Origin: Thermodesulfovibrionales bacterium
Lineage (GTDB): Bacteria; Nitrospirota; Thermodesulfovibrionia; Thermodesulfovibrionales; SM23-35
DNA length: 6,113 bases
NCBI GenBank assembly: GCA_020053565.1
Contig: JAGVMY010000122.1
Span: 1 to 6,113 of the forward strand
Reading direction: 5' to 3'
Shown one piece after another: positions 1-6,113 of this stretch. Within the stretch, counting starts at the first letter, position 1; every line of letters starts with the position of its first letter. The notes under the pieces are model-generated. The model worked only from the letters and a program-made list of their open reading frames with translations, searched no databases and was not told the DNA's origin. Position numbers and translations under genes: made by a program.

Positions 1-3000
1 GAACGTTCTTTATTAAAGAGATAGAGAAATTAGGATATAAACTTTTAAATAGAGATACTCTTGCTGTAGGTGTATTTTTCCTCTACAAAAGTCTTGAATC
101 AGAAATCGAATCTGTCATAAAGAAATACGGGTTAAAGACAATAGGCTGGAGAGATGTCCCTGTCAATGATAATGCCCTTGGAGAATCAGCCCTCTTAACA
201 AAACCGCAAATAAAACAGCTATTAATAGACACAGAAGAGATTCAACAGGAGAAACGAGAACTACAGCTTTATCTTGCGAGAAGGAGTATCGAAAAGAAGT
301 ACAGTAATAACATTTATATCCCTTCTCTGTCCTCAAAGACTATTATTTACAAGGGCTTGCTCGTTGCACCACAACTTGACAGGTTTTGTCCTGACCTTAC
401 TGCTGAAAGTTTCGAGTCTTCTTTTTGTATTTTTCACCAGAGATTCTCGACGAATACCTCTCCTGACTGGACACTGGCACAGCCCTTCAGAGTCCTTTCA
501 CATAATGGAGAAATAAATACAATTCAGGGGAACAGAAACTGGATTTCTTCAATCGAAAAAGATATACAGCATGGAATATTCGCTTCTGATGAAGAAATAA
601 TGAAACCTTTGCTCTCTCCTGAAGAGAGTGATTCAGCATCTCTGGATAGAATAATTGAACTCCTTATACTTTCAGGTTTTTCCCCGGAGCATGCCATTAA
701 TATGTGTGTACCTCCTGCCTGGGAATGCTGCGATTTTTCTACTGAAGGGCATCGCAGTAACGTGGAAGTTTTTTTCGAATATCAATCCTTCCTTATGAAA
801 CCATGGGATGGTCCTGCTGCCATAGTCTTCACAAATGGCGATACAATAGGTGCACACCTTGACAGAAATGGCCTCAGACCATTGAGATATTTATTAACTG
901 AGGATGGGATTCTCATTTTAGGCTCAGAGATAGGCATGGTGAACCTTAAAGGGAAAATAATAAAAGAGAAAGGAAGATTGGGTCCTGGTGAGACTGTCTC
1001 TATAGATTTTAAGAGAGGAGAGCTAAGATACACGGATGAGATATTCAAAGAACTTGCAGCACAGAAACCGTATAAAGAATGGATAGATAGCTATCTCCTT
1101 AGATTGAAAAAGGGAGATGGGACGATTTCCGGGCCGCATCCTGAAATAACCAGAAGACAAATTGCCTTCGGCTACACATCTGAAGATGTCCAGAATTCGA
1201 TTAAAGTCATGGCAGAAAAAGCAAAGGAGATGACGTATTCGATGGGTGATGATACACCACTCCCTCCACTTTCTGAGAAACCCCAACTCCTCTTTAGATA
1301 TTTCAAGCAGAGGTTTTCCCAGGTAACGAATCCACCTATTGACCCGATAAGGGAAAGAATGGTCACGTCCCTGAAGATGAATATCGGATATAAGAGGAAC
1401 TTTTTGATGGAGACACCTGAGCATGCTCGAAGGCTTCAGATAGATTCACCGTTACTCCTTGAAAGTAATATTAAAGAGATTGAGGAACAAAAGATTTTTA
1501 AAATAGAAAGGATACCTATAACCTTTCCTAAAGTCAGTTCAAACTCACTCCTTCCCATTGCTGTCAGGGAACTTCAGAAAAAAGTTGTCACATCTGTTAA
1601 AAATGGTGCTGAGATTATACTCCTTTCTGACATTGATATTGCAAAAGAGAGAGGAGCAATACCCAGTCTTCTTGCAGTATCGGCATCTTTTAAGGCACTT
1701 CAGAGAGAAGGTATTGCCAACAGGGTGAGTTTAATTATGGAAACAGGAGAGGCAAGAGACGTTCATCATATGGCCACCCTTATAGGTTATGGCGCCTCAG
1801 CAATTTATCCGTATCTCGTGTTTCAGACTATAAAGGAGATGTGTGATAAAGGAGCATTGAATGTCCCTTACGAAGTAGCTGCCCTCAATTATAAAAAAGC
1901 CATAGAGGACGGACTTCTCAATGTAATTGCACGGATGGGGATTTCCACTCTGAATTCATATTATGGTGCTCAGTTATTTGATACGGTGTGTCTCAACAAG
2001 GATTTTGTGGATGAATATTTTAGCGGGACACCTGTGAGTATCGAGTCTGATGGCATAGTTGAGATAGAAGAGTCTCTCTTGAAGAGACATGTTCTGGGTT
2101 TTGACACAACAGAGCCATCCCTTGATTTTGGGGGTATTTTAAGGCACAGAAAAGAAGGGGAATGGCATGCGTGGTCTATTTCTTCTGTAGTGGCCTTAAA
2201 CAAATTCATCAGAGATGGTGATTATAAAACATATAAGGAGTTCTCCAGAATAGCCAATAAGCGTCCTGTATTTATAAGACATTTACTTGGATATAAAACA
2301 AGCAAACCCATTACTTTAGAGGAAGTCGAATCAGAGGAGCATATCCTTAAGCGATTCTTTTCTGGAGCCATGTCAGTGGGCGCCCTTTCTCCTGAGGCAC
2401 ATGAAACCATTGCAGAGGCATGTAACAGGCTGGGTATCAAAAGTAATAGTGGTGAAGGTGGTGAAGATCCTGTACGGTACGGAACCATAAAGAACAGTGC
2501 CATAAAGCAGATAGCCTCTGGAAGATTCGGTGTGACTCCGGCGTATCTGGCATCAGCTACAGATCTGGAGATAAAGATTGCACAGGGGGCAAAACCAGGG
2601 GAAGGCGGTCATCTTCCCGCAAATAAAGTTACAGAATATATTGCCATGCTCAGGCACTGTAGGCCGAATAGTATTCTCATATCACCGGCGCCACATCATG
2701 ATATTTATTCAATAGAAGACCTTGCACAATTGATAAATGACCTCAAAGAGGCAAATCCTCAGGCAAAGATCTGCGTGAAACTGGTCTCAGAAACAGGTGT
2801 TGGCACTGTGGCTTCAGGTGTTGCAAAGGCTTATGGAGACATTGTCCAGATAAGCGGATGCGAGGGTGGCACAGGTGCATCTCCCATTGGCTCAATTAAA
2901 AATGCAGGCAACTACTGGGAAATAGGGCTTGAAGAGACTCAAAGAGTTTTGATGGAAAACGGATTGAGGCATAGGGTAAGAGTAAGGGTTGATGGTGGAC

Positions 3001-4175
3001 TCAGGACTGGCAGGGATATTATCATTGCAGCCCTGCTTGGTTCAGAAGAATTTGGATTCGGAACTGCCACAATGATTGCAACAGGATGTATAATGGCACG
3101 ACAATGTCATCTGAACACCTGTCCTACAGGAATTGCAACACAGGACGAGAGACTCAGGAAAAAATTTAGAGGAAAGGTTGAGGGGGTGATGTCATACTTC
3201 AGGGCTGTTGCTCAAGAGGTCAGAGAGATTCTATCAGAGATGGGTTTCAGAAGCCTTGACGAGATAATAGGCAGGACAGAGCTACTGACCGAGGTCTTGC
3301 CTGAAGGCAACAAAGGTGCAAGAAGGATTAAACTCAACAAGCTTTTTAATGGATACCCTGCAGGACAATCAAGGAGATGCACAATAGAAAGGAATGATAA
3401 TCCTGTATTATCAATGAATGATAAACTTCTGAAGGACGTATTACCTTATATTGAAAACGCAGAGCCTGTTGAAAAGGAATATGAGATTAGAAACATACAC
3501 AGGAGCATTCCGATAAAACTCAACTATCATATATCTCTAAGATTCAAAGACGAAGGACTTCCTCCGGATACAATAAGATTAATCTTAAGAGGTACAGCAG
3601 GCCAGAGCTTCGGTGCATTCAATCACAGGGGATTGACCCTCACATTAATAGGCGATGCAAATGATTATGTAGGAAAAGGTATGTTTGGTGGAAGAATTAT
3701 TATAAGACCTTCAGATATCAAGGAAACCCACAAACATGTGATCGTGGGAAACACAGTTCTTTATGGTGCAACAGGTGGAGAATTCTATGGTGCAGGAAGG
3801 GCTGGAGAGAGATTTGCAGTAAGAAACAGCGGAGCTACAGCAGTGATTGAAGGCACAGGCCGTCATCTGTGTGAGTATATGACAAGGGGGACCGTGGTTG
3901 TGCTCGGCGGAGTGGGCTACAACGTGGGTGCAGGGATGACCGGTGGAGTGATTTATATATTTGATGAAGATAATAGGTTTAAGGAAAAGCTTGATAATTC
4001 GTATGTGGAAGCTCATGTTTTAGAAGATGCACAAGATATCCAGAGATTGAAGTCTCTGATTGAAAATCATTTCAGATACACAGAAAGCCCGAGGGCGGGT
4101 GAAATATTACATGTTTTTAATAGTTTATTAAAACATTTCTATAAGGTCGTCCCGATTATAATTTCATTGATTTAA
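1..4175 (+). CDS. gltB: Glutamate synthase large (alpha) subunit, 5' end cut off by the window
   Basis: This subunit takes the amide nitrogen of glutamine and transfers it to 2-oxoglutarate, giving glutamate (GOGAT half of the GS-GOGAT pathway, cytoplasmic). The frame is open from base 3 to the TAA at 4173-4175, 1390 residues, with no start in view; the TTG at 357 is internal, because homologous sequence continues upstream of it. About 90 N-terminal residues, with the nucleophilic Cys of the glutaminase domain, are missing. Counting from the first codon, the glutaminase domain shows SHNGEINTIQGNRNW (from 166) and DRNGLRP (from 287). The central domain has ETPEHARRLQIDSP (about 470-483). The FMN/synthase domain shows FSGAMSVGALSPEAH (about 786), SNSGEGGED (814) and GEGGHLPANKV (about 867). 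The 3Fe-4S cysteines are at 1029, 1035 and 1040 (CX5CX4C). The C-terminal glycine-rich GXGXG domain starts near 1197. No gltD follows it; the small subunit must lie elsewhere. The C-terminal tail (KVVPIIISLI) is short for the family. Confidence 0.97.
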   Translation, partial: TFFIKEIEKLGYKLLNRDTLAVGVFFLYKSLESEIESVIKKYGLKTIGWRDVPVNDNALGESALLTKPQIKQLLIDTEEIQQEKRELQLYLARRSIEKKYSNNIYIPSLSSKTIIYKGLLVAPQLDRFCPDLTAESFESSFCIFHQRFSTNTSPDWTLAQPFRVLSHNGEINTIQGNRNWISSIEKDIQHGIFASDEEIMKPLLSPEESDSASLDRIIELLILSGFSPEHAINMCVPPAWECCDFSTEGHRSNVEVFFEYQSFLMKPWDGPAAIVFTNGDTIGAHLDRNGLRPLRYLLTEDGILILGSEIGMVNLKGKIIKEKGRLGPGETVSIDFKRGELRYTDEIFKELAAQKPYKEWIDSYLLRLKKGDGTISGPHPEITRRQIAFGYTSEDVQNSIKVMAEKAKEMTYSMGDDTPLPPLSEKPQLLFRYFKQRFSQVTNPPIDPIRERMVTSLKMNIGYKRNFLMETPEHARRLQIDSPLLLESNIKEIEEQKIFKIERIPITFPKVSSNSLLPIAVRELQKKVVTSVKNGAEIILLSDIDIAKERGAIPSLLAVSASFKALQREGIANRVSLIMETGEARDVHHMATLIGYGASAIYPYLVFQTIKEMCDKGALNVPYEVAALNYKKAIEDGLLNVIARMGISTLNSYYGAQLFDTVCLNKDFVDEYFSGTPVSIESDGIVEIEESLLKRHVLGFDTTEPSLDFGGILRHRKEGEWHAWSISSVVALNKFIRDGDYKTYKEFSRIANKRPVFIRHLLGYKTSKPITLEEVESEEHILKRFFSGAMSVGALSPEAHETIAEACNRLGIKSNSGEGGEDPVRYGTIKNSAIKQIASGRFGVTPAYLASATDLEIKIAQGAKPGEGGHLPANKVTEYIAMLRHCRPNSILISPAPHHDIYSIEDLAQLINDLKEANPQAKICVKLVSETGVGTVASGVAKAYGDIVQISGCEGGTGASPIGSIKNAGNYWEIGLEETQRVLMENGLRHRVRVRVDGGLRTGRDIIIAALLGSEEFGFGTATMIATGCIMARQCHLNTCPTGIATQDERLRKKFRGKVEGVMSYFRAVAQEVREILSEMGFRSLDEIIGRTELLTEVLPEGNKGARRIKLNKLFNGYPAGQSRRCTIERNDNPVLSMNDKLLKDVLPYIENAEPVEKEYEIRNIHRSIPIKLNYHISLRFKDEGLPPDTIRLILRGTAGQSFGAFNHRGLTLTLIGDANDYVGKGMFGGRIIIRPSDIKETHKHVIVGNTVLYGATGGEFYGAGRAGERFAVRNSGATAVIEGTGRHLCEYMTRGTVVVLGGVGYNVGAGMTGGVIYIFDEDNRFKEKLDNSYVEAHVLEDAQDIQRLKSLIENHFRYTESPRAGEILHVFNSLLKHFYKVVPIIISLI
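4111..4136. repeat. AT-rich inverted repeat inside the 3' end of gltB
   Basis: The arm ATGTTTTTAATA (4111-4122) is the reverse complement of TATTAAAACAT (4126-4136) apart from one extra T, with a 3-base centre GTT. It lies in gltB coding sequence, 30 bases upstream of the candidate -35 box of the next operon. It could be a regulator binding site or a weak mRNA hairpin, or chance in AT-rich DNA; the sequence alone does not decide. Confidence 0.35.
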
Positions 4176-4196
4176 TTTATTGTGTTGTGATATATT
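4167..4196 (+). promoter_or_regulatory. Candidate sigma-70 promoter for the metal-transport operon, overlapping the gltB stop
   Basis: TTGATT (4167-4172, four matches to TTGACA) is separated by 18 bases from TATATT (4191-4196, five matches to TATAAT). The -10 is preceded by TGA at 4188-4190, giving an extended -10 (TGnTATATT). Transcription would start near 4203. The -35 box sits in the last sense codons of gltB and the stop codon falls in the spacer. The reading is inferred from consensus matches only, but it is the best promoter-like sequence between gltB and the next gene. Confidence 0.5.
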
Positions 4197-4210
4197 GGTT
4201 TCAGAATTTC

Positions 4211-4268
4211 AAAGCCACGAAGGCTTAAAAGAGGGACAGCAGTCCCAAAAGCTTTCGAGGCTTTTTTT
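4211..4268 (+). terminator. Rho-independent terminator, long branched stem with T-run
   Basis: Arms 4211-4226 and 4249-4264 pair over 15 positions (one G-T wobble and one A-A mismatch). A GGGAC/GTCCC hairpin is enclosed at the tip, and seven T residues lie at 4262-4268. The small 3' hairpin 4249-4263 followed by TTTTT would also serve alone. It sits 35 bases after the gltB stop and directly before the next gene, so it can end gltB transcription. It would also lie downstream of the candidate promoter at 4167-4196, in which case it must be read through or regulated for the next operon to be expressed. Confidence 0.65.
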
Positions 4269-4278
4269 ATGCCGCGGG

Positions 4279-4284
4279 AAAGGA
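4279..4284 (+). promoter_or_regulatory. Ribosome binding site that decides the start of the barrel gene
   Basis: AAAGGA at 4279-4284 lies 5 bases before the ATG at 4290. The in-frame upstream ATG at 4269 follows directly on the terminator T-run and has no purine-rich site before it, so 4290 is preferred. Confidence 0.7.
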
Positions 4285-4289
4285 AAAAA

Positions 4290-5075
4290 ATGAAGTTCAG
4301 CGTTCTCAAGTCAAGGTTTGTCGTATCATGTTTTCACGGTATGTTTTTTATTTTCTGCTCTCTGCTCTTTGCTCTGTGCGTCGTTTCAAGTTCCTACGCA
4401 GCCCATCCGCTCATCACAGATGACACAGGGACGCAGGGCAAAGGCAAATTCCAGCTTGAGGTGAATGGAGAATATGCAAATGACAACGGTGATTCAAAAA
4501 CACAGATTGCTGCAACGCTTTCAGCGGGAATAAGGGAGAATATCGATCTTGTTGCCAGTGTGCCCTATCTGTTCACAAGGATAGATGAGGGTGCTGAGAC
4601 GTTAAAGGAGGATGGCTTTTCTGACATTACCCTTGAATTGAAATGGAGATTCTACGAGAAAGACGGCCTCAGTTTCGCTATAAAGCCCGGCATTATTCTT
4701 CCCACCGGAGAAGAGGATAAAGGACTTGGCGACGGGAAAGCTGCATACAGCCTCCATTTCCTTACAACGAAAGAACTCGATCCGGTAACCCTCCACCTTG
4801 ACCTCGGTTATATCAAGAACAGAAAAGAGTTGAGGGACATCTGGCATTATTCTTTAGCAGGTGAATATAAAGTGACAAAACCTTTAAGGATTGTTGCCAA
4901 TGTCGGCGGTGAAACAAACCCCGACCGGAATTCACACGTCCATCCGTTGTTTTTACTGGGTGGGGTTATTTATAGTGTGAGTGAAAATTTTGATATTGAC
5001 TTCGGTGTAAAGACCGGCTTGAACAAGGCAGAGGCAGACTATACGCTGCTCGCTGGAATTACGCTGAGATTTTAA
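4290..5075 (+). CDS. Secreted outer-membrane beta-barrel protein, putative transporter linked to cobalt/nickel uptake
   Basis: 261 residues from the ATG at 4290; a start at 4269 would add seven residues (MPRERKK) but lacks a ribosome binding site. Residues 1-37 form a signal peptide: basic start, hydrophobic run FFIFCSLLFALCVV at about 19-32, then SSSYA with likely cleavage after Ala37. The mature protein starts AHPLITDDTGTQGKGKF. The rest is a series of amphipathic strands with alternating hydrophobic residues and short polar turns, with the segments GFSDITLELKWRF and IKPGIILPTGEEDKGLGDG, and it ends in LRF with a C-terminal Phe, as outer-membrane barrels usually do. This resembles the broad family annotated as transporter or MetA-pathway phenol degradation protein (PF13557), where most members have no tested function. 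The next gene, cbiM, begins 10 bases after its stop, so the two are almost certainly one operon. A role in passing metal through the outer membrane is inference from this context; a barrel with another role is possible. Confidence 0.85.
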   Translation: MKFSVLKSRFVVSCFHGMFFIFCSLLFALCVVSSSYAAHPLITDDTGTQGKGKFQLEVNGEYANDNGDSKTQIAATLSAGIRENIDLVASVPYLFTRIDEGAETLKEDGFSDITLELKWRFYEKDGLSFAIKPGIILPTGEEDKGLGDGKAAYSLHFLTTKELDPVTLHLDLGYIKNRKELRDIWHYSLAGEYKVTKPLRIVANVGGETNPDRNSHVHPLFLLGGVIYSVSENFDIDFGVKTGLNKAEADYTLLAGITLRF

Positions 5076-5080
5076 GGAGG
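5074..5080 (+). promoter_or_regulatory. Strong ribosome binding site of cbiM overlapping the upstream stop codon
   Basis: AAGGAGG at 5074-5080, 5 bases before the ATG at 5086; its first two bases are the end of the TAA stop of the barrel gene. This favours translational coupling and fixes the cbiM start at Met-His rather than at the second ATG (5092). Confidence 0.85.
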
Positions 5081-5085
5081 CTATC

Positions 5086-6113
5086 ATGCACATGGTAGAT
5101 GCATTATTATCACCGGCAGTAGGTGGAGCAATGTGGGCAGGATCACTCGGAACACTCATTTATTGTGCAAAAAAATTGAGAGAGAAGATGGACGAAAAGA
5201 TGATTCCCCTTATGGGTGTTCTGGGGGCCTTCATCTTTGCAGGACAGATGATCAATTTTACGATACCTGTAACAGGCTCAAGCGGCCATATCGGCGGCGG
5301 TATGATCCTTACGATACTCCTCGGACCGTATGCGGCATTTCTTGTTATTGCCTCTGTTCTGGTTATACAGGCACTGTTTTTTGCCGATGGAGGGTTGCTC
5401 GCTCTCGGAGCGAATATCTGGAACATGGGTATCTATCCTGCATTTATCGCTTATCCGCTCATTTATAAGGCTATCGTAAAAAAGAATGCATCGAATAAGG
5501 CGATTACCATTGCCTCGGTGCTGAGTGTCGTCATCGGCCTTCAACTTGGCGCTCTTTCGGTAGTTCTCGAGACCAAGTCATCGGGGATAACGGAACTACC
5601 GTTCGGTACATTCCTTCTCCTCATGCAGCCGATCCACCTTGCCATTGGTCTGATCGAGGGATTCGTCACAGCGGGGATAGTGATTTATGTGAGGTCTCTT
5701 AGACCTGATATCGTCGACGACCTTGAAGGGGTGAAGGCGCTCTCAACGGGTGGGTCATTGAAAAAAGTGATCATAGCTTTGGGGATATTAGCTGTTATTA
5801 CAGGAGGGGCTTTTTCTTGGTTTGCCTCCACCCATCCTGACGGCCTTGAATGGTCAATAGAGAAAATTTATGGGAAGTCCGAGGTACCTGAAAGGCAAAA
5901 TCCGATTTCAGGAATATTAACAGAGATACAAAAGAAGACAGCTATACTCCCTGATTATTCATTGCCCTCAACAAGCAAGGAAGAGGAAAAACCTTCCTGG
6001 CCTGCTGTAGATACTGTCACTTCTCTCTCCGGTCTCCTCGGCGGGATTATGGTATTGGTGGTAGTGGTGATTTTCGGCATAGGAATGAGAGTGCTCAGAA
6101 AAAAGATGAGAAA
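5086..6113 (+). CDS. cbiM: Cobalt/nickel ECF transporter substrate-binding component CbiM/NikM with C-terminal PDGLE (CbiN-like) part, 3' end cut off
   Basis: Integral inner-membrane S component of the energy-coupling-factor type Co2+/Ni2+ importer, working with CbiQ and the ATPase CbiO, which supply the coupling. There are 342 complete codons to the window edge with no stop. The protein begins MHMVDALLSP: His2 next to the free N-terminus is the family's metal ligand, and GSSGH puts His68 where the second ligand histidine is expected. About six hydrophobic segments follow in residues 10-200 (including the stretches near 44-60, 73-100 and 138-163). QPIHLAIGLIEGFVTAG (about 185-201) is a typical late CbiM segment. 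A further membrane helix (about 226-245) leads to PDGLE at 251-255, then a polar loop of about 55 residues, then a last helix (about 315-335) and a basic end. The PDGLE part resembles CbiN/NikN, so this is a fused M-N protein. Co2+ or Ni2+ cannot be told apart from sequence; no cobalamin genes or NikR site are in view to decide. The rest of the operon lies outside the window. Confidence 0.93.
   Translation, partial: MHMVDALLSPAVGGAMWAGSLGTLIYCAKKLREKMDEKMIPLMGVLGAFIFAGQMINFTIPVTGSSGHIGGGMILTILLGPYAAFLVIASVLVIQALFFADGGLLALGANIWNMGIYPAFIAYPLIYKAIVKKNASNKAITIASVLSVVIGLQLGALSVVLETKSSGITELPFGTFLLLMQPIHLAIGLIEGFVTAGIVIYVRSLRPDIVDDLEGVKALSTGGSLKKVIIALGILAVITGGAFSWFASTHPDGLEWSIEKIYGKSEVPERQNPISGILTEIQKKTAILPDYSLPSTSKEEEKPSWPAVDTVTSLSGLLGGIMVLVVVVIFGIGMRVLRKKMR

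Larger units (their letters stand above)
4203..4289 (+). promoter_or_regulatory. Structured 5' leader of the barrel-cbiM operon (possible attenuator)
   Basis: If the promoter at 4167-4196 is used, the transcript has a leader of about 87 nt that folds in two mutually exclusive ways. Fold 1 has three small hairpins: AAGCC/GGCTT (4212-4226), GGGAC/GTCCC with loop AGCA (4233-4246) and AAGCTT/AGGCTT with loop TCG (4249-4263). Fold 2 pairs 4211-4226 with 4249-4264 over 15 base pairs with one A-A mismatch, keeping the middle hairpin at the tip. Either fold ends at a T-run just before the ribosome binding site. No match to a riboswitch class I know was recognised. The simpler reading is a plain terminator behind gltB. 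Confidence 0.4.

Noticed and set aside
1..8. Palindrome GAACGTTC at the window edge
   Set aside because: Eight bases only, within gltB coding sequence, with no supporting context.
357..359. TTG codon as the start of gltB
   Set aside because: The same frame is open back to base 3, and the upstream 118 codons read as normal GltB glutaminase-domain sequence (for example GLKTIGWRDVPVN), so this codon is internal.
274..516. 80-residue reading frame within gltB
   Set aside because: It overlaps gltB in another frame; low-complexity hydrophobic product, no ribosome binding site.
672..4016. Several antisense reading frames of 60-133 codons opposite gltB
   Set aside because: They mirror the strongly supported gltB frame, have no recognisable domains and no ribosome binding sites.
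4211..4246. Cobalamin (B12) riboswitch upstream of cbiM
   Set aside because: Only GCCAC at 4214-4218 recalls the B12 box; the region is far too short and lacks the other conserved elements.
4226..4268. Known Ni/Co (NiCo) or c-di-GMP (GEMM) riboswitch
   Set aside because: GGGACAG is a loose resemblance only; the four-way junction of NiCo and the GGCAAACC-type conserved bases of GEMM are not present.
4269..4271. Upstream ATG as the start of the barrel gene
   Set aside because: It touches the terminator T-run with no ribosome binding site; the ATG at 4290 has AAAGGA at correct spacing and gives a more normal signal peptide.
4140..4289. NikR operator
   Set aside because: No pair of GTATGA-like or GTGTTAC-like half sites at the expected spacing was found.
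4368..4380. Lipoprotein signal in the barrel protein (FALC)
   Set aside because: Leu just before the Cys does not fit the lipobox, and a good signal peptidase I site (SYA) follows a few residues later.
5133..5544. Reading frames on both strands between 5133 and 5544
   Set aside because: They lie inside cbiM in other frames; the cbiM frame carries all family motifs across this stretch.

Overview
The window looks like chromosomal DNA from a Gram-negative bacterium of moderate to low GC. The Gram-negative call rests on a predicted outer-membrane beta-barrel protein with a signal peptide. The style of the glutamate synthase and of the metal transporter would fit an anaerobe of the Nitrospirota or the former Deltaproteobacteria, but this is an impression and not something the sequence proves. 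All three genes lie on the + strand and no mobile element, CRISPR array, tRNA or rRNA was seen.

Region 1 (1-4175) is the large subunit of glutamate synthase (gltB). Its reading frame is already open at the left edge, so the first 90 or so residues, including the catalytic N-terminal cysteine, lie outside the window. Region 2 (4176-4289) is a short intergenic stretch with a good candidate promoter. Its -35 box lies inside the last codons of gltB. It is followed by nested inverted repeats ending in a T-run, which look like a terminator or an attenuator. Region 3 (4290-6113) is a two-gene start of a second operon: a secreted beta-barrel protein of about 261 residues, then, after a 10-base gap with a strong ribosome binding site, the cobalt/nickel ECF-transporter component CbiM (NikM), which runs off the right edge and carries a C-terminal PDGLE (CbiN/NikN-like) part.

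GltB belongs to nitrogen assimilation and has no obvious functional link with the downstream pair. The promoter and terminator-like element between them suggest separate transcription units. The barrel protein and CbiM are very probably co-transcribed. A reasonable inference is that the barrel protein assists metal passage across the outer membrane while CbiM binds Co2+ or Ni2+ at the inner membrane. The remaining ECF parts (CbiQ, CbiO) would be expected just beyond position 6113. The points most worth a second look are the structured leader in front of the metal operon and the barrel-CbiM pairing.
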